Below, in pieces: positions 56,806 to 64,000 of a stretch of 64,000 bases of DNA (its first letter is position 1; each line of letters opens with the position of its first letter). The stretch comes from Paratinospora sagittata. Lineage: Eukaryota > Streptophyta > Magnoliopsida > Ranunculales > Menispermaceae. The DNA lies in the NCBI GenBank assembly GCA_035771175.1, contig CM069599.1:37449707-37513706 (forward strand), given 5' to 3'. The notes below the pieces were generated by a model. That model was not told the DNA's origin and made no database searches. It saw only the letters and a program-made list of their open reading frames with translations. Made by a program: the position numbers and the translations under genes.

Positions 56806-59800
56806 AATATTCTGCCTCTTTGGTTAAAAAAGAGATACAGCATTACATTGTGAAGTGCCAACTCATTTTAGATAATTTAAGTAGATTCTGTAAATAGAAA
56901 GGAATTTGATTTAGTTTGCACTACCATATGATATGGTGACATTCAATTGTAAAGTACTTACAGAATTTAACTATTATCAGTAAATAAATCAATTATCCTT
57001 GGATTTTTTTTCTAAATGATACTACCTTTTGTCTAGGATAAGTCTTCTTGTTTCCGAAAAGCATGGAGTTCTCAAAGGCGCTCCTCCCTTTTTAGTAGAT
57101 GTAAGTGGAATTCACCTTCCTTCTGATTCAATCTATATTATTGCCTTCTAATCTTAGTATGAAACAAGATGGTTTTAGCTCTAGGGAAGAGGGTCTACAT
57201 TCTAAACTTAAGTTTGATTCTTCTAGCTCAAAGTCAATTGTTGAGTTAGGCTAGATGTCAAGGCCCAGTCCACAGGCAAATTTCACAATTTATATTCTTG
57301 TCCTATTTATTTATTATTTGGGTGCCACCTTCCCCACAGGCCCAAGAATTACTGGCAACATTTGGTAAGCATTTAAATCAGAAATAAGGCAGCTTCTCAA
57401 AAAAAAAAAAATCAGAAATAAGTCCATTAGTTGGTTAAGGGTAATGCTGTTATAATTCATTTCCATCTATAGGCTTATGGTCCCAGTGAACTACCCTTAC
57501 TAATGCATGGTACAGTAGTATATGGCAGAAAAAAACAGTCATACTAAATGACATACATGAACATGTCATGACTGATGGGATCCATACTTCAGGTGATGCA
57601 TACAAGTCATACTTGTCTGCATTCAATTTCATAGCCACGTTTACTGAAAATATCAAAAGGGTGATAGGCACTTTTTATCTACTTCTATCTTGAACTTTAA
57701 GGACCACTGAAACATGCAGTTAAGACAAGGAAATTGATAGAGTTGACACCTGGTTGATGAGGACACCACCCAAAAAGAAAGAAGAAATTTGACAGATTTT
57801 GGGAGGTTCATCTAAAAACCCAAAACTATGATACTCACTTCTACTTGGGAAATTATTTGGACTTGTTTCATTGTGGTGTACCTTTAACTTGTTAAAAAGA
57901 GAAAGCATCGCTTCTGGGTAGAGGAGGTTGGAATCGAGCCCAAAGAAAAAGTTCGATCACAAATCAGAATTTTTTAGAAGTAAATTTGCCTGCCCTTGAC
58001 AATGCTGACCTGATTTTCTTTATCTTGATCTATTAGTATTCTAATCAGATGTTTAATATTATTAAATAAAATGAATCAAGGGTAAGGTTTGCCGGTATCA
58101 TGACTAGTTAAGCTTAGTTTTCTTTGTTAGAAAAAGGCTTATGGATAAGCACATGACATGCAATACTTCCTTGTAGAAAAGGCTAAAAGCCCCAGAAGGG
58201 GTAATATTCACATTTACAGTGACATAGGAAGGTCTACTAATATATAATATTTTTTAGTATTGTGGGTAATAAAGAAAGGATGGGAAGAGGGTCTAATCAA
58301 GAAATAGGACATCATGTGAAAGAAAGGAACTTGAAATCCAATGAGTTCATCAAGATGGTTAAATAGTACAGTAGTATGGTCCATCACCCTCCACCAACTG
58401 CAACTATACACAATGCAAGGAAGATGCGTCCCCATTTTCCTTTCATCTCAAAACTTTATAATGACCTATCAGATTTAAAAGGTTTTTATTCACTTCACTT
58501 TTCTCCTTTGCGTCTCCACCACTCCCATCTCTGCCACTGGTCCTCAACCATTCCCACTAGCTCTGATGTTTTTGGGTCAATGGCAGCTGCCCAAGTTCAT
58601 ATCTCCATGTGACAACCTTGTTTTTTTGCTTATAGTCTCTCTCCTAATAATTAATAGTTTCAGTGCACCAACTTCCCCCCGAGTTCATATATCTATTTTT
58701 CCTGCCATTGTAAAATATATTGATAAAAGTATTCAATACTAAAAACCAATATCATTGTTGATTTTTTTAAGAAAAATTTGTGTTTTTTTTACCATGAACT
58801 AGTGATTTTTTTTTAATTATTTATTTTCCTTTATAAAAGACTTAATTATTTATTTTCCTTTGGGATTGTAATCAATCCCAAACCCAGATAAAAAAGGAAG
58901 GGTTGCAGTAGTTAGCTAACAACCAGTATAAAACTTTGTCAAATTAGCCAACATGAATTTATTAAATCAAACAACATAAAATGGCTAGGACGTCCCCAAA
59001 TTGAATTAACTTTGAATGGAGCAAAGTGGAGAAGTAAATTTATGTAACCAATTCCAATTAGTTAGGAAAAAGGCTGAAGTTAGATTTAAGTTGAATTACT
59101 GATATAAATTCCCTATGTACTAAGTAGTATATTTGAATATTTTTAAACATTTAGTCCAAGCTCAAATAAAAGGAGAAAAATTGTGTTAAGAAACTAAGAG
59201 TGCGTAAAATTTTATTAAATCAATCATAACACGAATTTCCTAAATAAGACTACACAAAGAGTAAGAACGTCTTCATAATTTAATTATCAACTTAGTCCTT
59301 TAATGGTGGAAGAAATTTGAGTTGAGTTGAGTTTATATTGTGATATTATGCTTTCCCTCGAGTTTTTTGTTCTTTCTTTCTATCCTTCTCATGTATATCA
59401 CACGAAACCCATCAACTAGCTAGGTTCTTTATTTCTGAAGAATTGATGTTGATCCACTTAACAATGAATTACTATCTTTGAAAGGAAATCCACTCTCCCA
59501 CCCCCGGTTTTTTTTTCTGAGATAAAGGGCACACCACATTGTGTCATTCGAACTTGGGGGGGTGATTGATTTGAAAACTAAATGAATGTGTAAGCATTCC
59601 ATTAAGAAGAGATTCTGATTTCCTCTATCCAACATAAAGAAAAAGTATGACTAAATGTTTGTGTATCTATGTTTATGCTTCAGGAATAGAATGTAGTAGC
59701 TTTGAGGTCATCCCATTCATCATAAACAACATTACTCTTGTTCTAAACAAAGCTCCTTGCAGTTAACAGTCTAGTTAGAAGGAAATTATTGGGTCTAAAA

Positions 59801-61940
59801 TGAGTATGGAAGTGCAGCTTTGTGCATTGAAACTCCATCCTTTTTCTTTCAATTTTAATCACAAATTTTACTTTGTAACTATGAATTAAAGGCAATTAAG
59901 GGTAGGTGAAATTCACCATTAGAATCTCTGCTACAGCAACAAGAAGAAGAAGAAAAGAAGGTGATGTGAATGTTTGATGAGATTGGGATGTATCTCCAAC
60001 TTTGCCAGCCACTTATTAGTGTCATGCACAGACTCCGTCCTAATAATAATAATAATAACAATAATAATAATAATGGTTTGAGTCAAGCCATCCATCCTAT
60101 CCAAATTAACCTGACATTCCATGTGGTTGATGCTTACAGCTTTAAATACCCCAACTTTATGGGACCCATTTTGTCTACACAGCCAGCAGGGTCTACATCT
60201 CTTCACATGTTTCCATCATCTTTTTAATCTTTTTTTTTTTTTTTTTTGTAAGTTCATTGTATTGTCTACAAGGTAGTGGATACTACAGTTCTGCCCAATG
60301 ATAGGTTAGACTGAAAATGGGTCCATTCACTTAACTTTTTCTCATTTAAGAACCCCTTTGGCCTTTTGGCTTGGGCTGATGGGACTTAATTGGAGGGTCC
60401 CTCTTCTCAAGGAAAAGTCTAATTCCAACCCCCCCCCCCTAATAGCCAAGGTCTTACCTTATTTCATTTTTTTTTATTTTTTAAATTTTTTTGGTATTGT
60501 CTCTCTGGGATATATCCAAGATGCTGCCAACTCAAGTTTAGTGGCACTGGATTTGGCATTAAATGTTGTTTGGCTCATCTGCCCTTTAATGACAATTGAA
60601 CAAGTCCTTCCTGTTTCTTCTTGTCTTGATTATTTCTCGTCACTTTGAACCACATTGATAGACATAGGACTCACAAATCATTGAGTTCATTTAAGTAACT
60701 TTTTTTTTTTCCTTTTTTTTTATATTTTCTTTCAAGAAAAGAAATTTCCTCTATAGGGTTAACTCGCGGCTTTTTTTTTTTTTTTAAGTCGGCCGGATAT
60801 CATGATTCTATCTTACTTATCCCTGGTCACAAATGCTCTTAGACACCCTAATGGCCTAAGCACTTCAGGGAATGTGGATTGTCAACTAATAAGAGAATTT
60901 GTGTTTGAAATAAGAGGAGACAACACACACATTTTGGGAGATTGTTTTTACAGGTCTAATACAAAGAGATACCTATAAATTATCTATAACAAAAGCTATC
61001 AATTCATTAATTGAGAAAATTTGTGGTCAAGTTTAACCATTGCTCTGTGTTCTTATTGTGACACAACATATAAATATTGAAATTAAAAAAATAAAAATGA
61101 AAATAAAACTTAGCCTCTTATATGAAGCTCCCACCTATCTGGCTAAGGAGGGGTTAAACCACTGTCATTGTATTATATCCAACTTAACCTTATATGAAAT
61201 TAAAATTCATAACCATTAAGTTATACATAGGTGATCAGAATTTTCATTAAAAAATTTCAATTACAAAATAAAATTTTGCTGGGAATTCACATAGATGATC
61301 AAAATCGTGTTTTATTGTCAACATGAAGTTCGTGCAGTTAGTAAAAAAATAATTTTGAAATTTAAATATTATAGGTTCAACTCTTATCACTGTCTCCTCT
61401 TAAAAATTAAGAGAGATTAATTAATCAGTAAATAACCTCATACATCTCTAAAAATATAGTCTTATAATGAAATGGGTTATATTTAATTAACATTATATCT
61501 TCTTAAAAAAATAATAATTATGTCATGTTAGATAAGAAGAAACAAATTGATCATGGGCTCACAAACTTTTAGCTTGTGAAAATGTAGAAACTTTGTTGGG
61601 GTTTTTTTTAACTTTCTCACATCTTCTTCCTTGCGATCAACCACAATGGATTTTGGGCATTTCATACTTCCACTTAATATGCAAGAAAAAGAAACCTTTA
61701 TAACTAATAAACTAACTCCTTCCCGTCTTTAGAAGAAGGGCCACAAAGCAGAAAGGAAGATATGCATTTTACAAAAGAGATGTGCTTGGCTTTACAGTGC
61801 ACACAAAAAGCAAAAATAAACAAATTAATTAAAAGAGAAAAAATAAATTATAAAAAGTCATTCTTACCTTTTAAAAATACTCTGATCACAGAGAATCTTC
61901 CCTCGGGTCCATCAAAGATCATGATGTCGGCCAACAATAG

Positions 61941-62416
61941 GACACGTGTCCCACTCTCCCTCATTCTCCTTTGGAATTCATGTCATCACCCATATGAATC
62001 AAAAAACCCTTTATTCCAAACCTTTGTATATATCAAGAGATCACAAACAGGGCCTGAGGCTAAGGATGACCCTTAAGGTTTTGTTTGGATGCCGGACAAA
62101 GTCGTTCTAACCTTGGACTATTCAACCCTGTTTGGATTAAACAATCAAACAAAACAAAATTAGAATCAGATATTTTTGTCATGTGAGGTAATGAACCCTT
62201 TCCTTTCCTTTCCTCTTTTGATGTCGTGGTGCGGTCTTCAGATTTCAGAATCACTTCAAAGACTCCGCCCTTTCCTCCACGTGTCACCATCAGTTCTTGT
62301 CCATGTCATACTCAAAACCTAATGGTATCAGGTTCGTCCACATGTCAGCTGACCCCACTTGCCACAAGGAGGTTGGCCGTCACGATACAGGGACAAGCAG
62401 TCAAACACACGTGGAC
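61941..62416. promoter_or_regulatory. Cluster of three G-box/ABRE-type ACGTG sites
   Basis: GACACGTGTC (61941-61950), CCACGTGTC (62277-62285) and CACACGTGGAC (62406-62416) lie within 476 bp, in a stretch clearly richer in G+C than its surroundings. In plants such clusters mark ABA- or light-responsive promoters bound by bZIP and bHLH factors. The controlled gene would lie beyond the right edge or be unrecognised here. Confidence 0.4.
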
Positions 62417-62792
62417 AAATCTGATTGGGCACGCCCATGTCGAGACTTTTAGTCCCACTCTTTGGGAGACATGGTGACCCCCCCGGCTTCCCCCCTTATC
62501 TCTACTTCATTTTCTTCTTAGAACCGCAAGCCCATCTCTTCTGACCTTTGTTTTCTCACCGTGATATGATGTTTGATGAATCATATTGGTTATATATTTG
62601 CAAGACCCTCATAAAATGTGTATGGCCTGATAGAATAACCTTACATGAAAAAGAAAAGAGTTCAATCATTCAAAAACATCGAGCCACTTTATACATACAA
62701 CTTTGTGTTAATTCGAAGGACTCAACTATATATCTAAATACACATCTTGAATATAATCTGAGTCCCAAAACATTATTGATGCATAAATATAC

Positions 62793-62930
62793 AGAGTAAT
62801 ATTATATTAATATTTAAAATATATATCAATATTTTTATACATTATTGAATTGTCTTAAATTATATATTAGTATATGATTTGAGATAATTTAATGATATTT
62901 ATAAATTGTGAATATACATTCAAACAGACA
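62793..62930. mobile_element. Decayed hairpin MITE, same family as 25995-26170
   Basis: GAATTGTCTTAAATTATATA and TATATGATTTGAGATAATTT form the same central inverted pair as the element at 25995, with more mutations; the left end GAGTAATATTATATT also matches. Boundaries approximate. Confidence 0.55.
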
Positions 62931-63223
62931 TGTATACGAGCATTGTGTGTACCCATCCAATGTGGGCTCCGGTGTCGGCGTGCCACTATTTGCATGAATG
63001 CGTGATAAGAGAGTTTATTTAACAGAGATTCATGCCAGCGGCATGAATAGGCTTCATTAAGGGGAACCATTGATCATTTTGTTCCCTTAAAATGTATTCA
63101 AGGCATGTGCTGTCTCCCAAAGTCATGAAAGGGAGAGCTAAAAATAATGAGAAATAGTATTGTTTTTAACTATTGCGTGTGAGAGTCATCCATATTGGAA
63201 AAAACAATAACAACAATAAATAA

Positions 63224-63397
63224 GGTTGCGTTTTATATAGAATTTGAATATAATTTTTTTGTATTTAAACTTTTAAACATATGTTTAGTTCGTTAAAACT
63301 CGAAAATAATTTTTTAAATTTTATAAAGAAAAAAAACTGTTTTAAAAAAGATAATTGAGTTAAATTCTACTATTCGGATCACGAATCAAATGCGGCC
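63224..63397. mobile_element. Tourist-like MITE, 174 bp, TAA target duplication
   Basis: Starts GGTTGCGTTT; its reversed right end reads GGCCGCATTTGATTCGTGAT. TAA flanks both sides (63221-63223 and 63398-63400). The internal block TAGTTCGTTAAAACTCGAAA is shared, in reverse, with the element at 26773-26980, so both belong to one family. Confidence 0.75.
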
Positions 63398-64000
63398 TAA
63401 TATTCCTTTCATATGTATGTACATAATTGTCAAATATTAGAGAGTAAGGATAGTCAATTCCCAATGATTTAGGAATATTTGCAATTTGCAGTCAGTAGTT
63501 AACAAAAATTGAAGAAGATGGAGAATGCAAATTCATATAATGGATCAAATGTAGTTGGAAAATGACTATTGAGATATTATAAGGTCACATTTATGCATGT
63601 AATAGATCAATTATTATGAATATTTAAGAAAATTAATTATCATCAAATCACGTGTTAGGTACATGATTCAAGAAAATTAAATCTACATGGGATGTTGAAA
63701 ATATATGCATACCCAATTAAATCACTCTAACAATTGAAAGGATGTAGATATTATTCAATTCATGCTATGCATGCAATTTGATTGACTCTTCTTCATAGAA
63801 GAAACATGCACCCCCCCACCTAACCCTATGTCATTTAGCAAGAAACTACCAAAACCAAACATGCTTTTTCTCTCTTCCAATATGTCTCAATAACCAAAAC
63901 TTAAAACCTATTATTTTAATCATAAGTTAGTTATATATATATTTTCTAGTTTAATTACGTGTATCTAGTTCTAATACTAACGGCTCGTTTAGTGCACAGA

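Larger units (their letters stand above)
56806..64000. other. Intergenic region downstream of ARA1
   Basis: The ARA1 3' UTR probably runs to about 57000. Beyond it I see no gene. Short open frames (58376-58612, 60358-60648, 62226-62477 and others) have no domains. Notable contents are a (TAA)n microsatellite at 60041-60074, poly-T runs at 60231-60248 and 60770-60786, a cluster of ACGTG sites at 61941-62416, a hairpin MITE near 62793-62930 and a Tourist-like MITE at 63224-63397. Confidence 0.55.

Noticed and set aside
58376..58612. Pro/His-rich open frame downstream of ARA1
   Set aside because: No similarity recognised, and its composition follows a C/T-rich noncoding stretch.
57000..64000. 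Known plant microRNA precursor
   Set aside because: I scanned for common conserved miRNA sequences recalled from memory and found none; a proper search was not possible.

Overview
The window is nuclear DNA of a flowering plant, almost certainly a woody eudicot. The signs are AT-rich sequence, spliceosomal GT-AG introns (many over 1 kb), abundant microsatellites, tRNA-derived SINEs of the Au type, small Tourist-like MITEs and LINE 3' remnants. Grapevine (Vitis) fits the large introns, but that species guess is only inference. No operons, CRISPR arrays or bacterial features are present.

Layout. Positions 1-4400 are repeat-rich intergenic DNA. From 4.4 to about 12.9 kb lies a 9-coding-exon plus-strand gene for CTP:phosphoethanolamine cytidylyltransferase (PECT1). 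It converges on a minus-strand gene of unknown function at 13.6-14.6 kb, which seems to carry a frameshift. A single-exon GT64 glycosyltransferase (minus, 15.6-16.7 kb) shares a short divergent promoter with a small DnaJ-type zinc-finger protein (plus, 17.06-20.33 kb). A compact single-exon gene of unknown function follows (22.19-22.64 kb).

From 25.1 to 56.8 kb the window becomes unusual. First come two in-frame exons (25.1-29.0 kb) encoding only the N-terminal PLAT/LH2 part of a plastid-type 13-lipoxygenase, with no catalytic domain after them. Next is a tandem pair of L-arabinokinase (ARA1) genes. The downstream copy (40.9-56.8 kb) is complete: 29 coding exons that sum to exactly 996 codons plus stop, with an N-terminal GT-B-like half and a C-terminal GHMP sugar-kinase half. 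The upstream copy (30.1-39.7 kb) keeps exactly the first 14 exons, each the same length and phase as its partner and all open. It has GTG where the partner has its ATG, and it lacks the whole kinase half. It is either a pseudogene with remarkably intact exons or a retained solo GT-B-like protein, possibly expressed through a new 5' or 3' exon. From 56.8 kb to the end I see no gene, only repeats, a MITE and a cluster of G-box sites.

The intact genes are ordinary housekeeping functions. PECT1 makes CDP-ethanolamine for phosphatidylethanolamine, ARA1 salvages free L-arabinose, and GT64 proteins glycosylate in the Golgi. They do not form one pathway. All exon boundaries were read by eye from splice sites, frame continuity and, for ARA1, comparison of the two copies.
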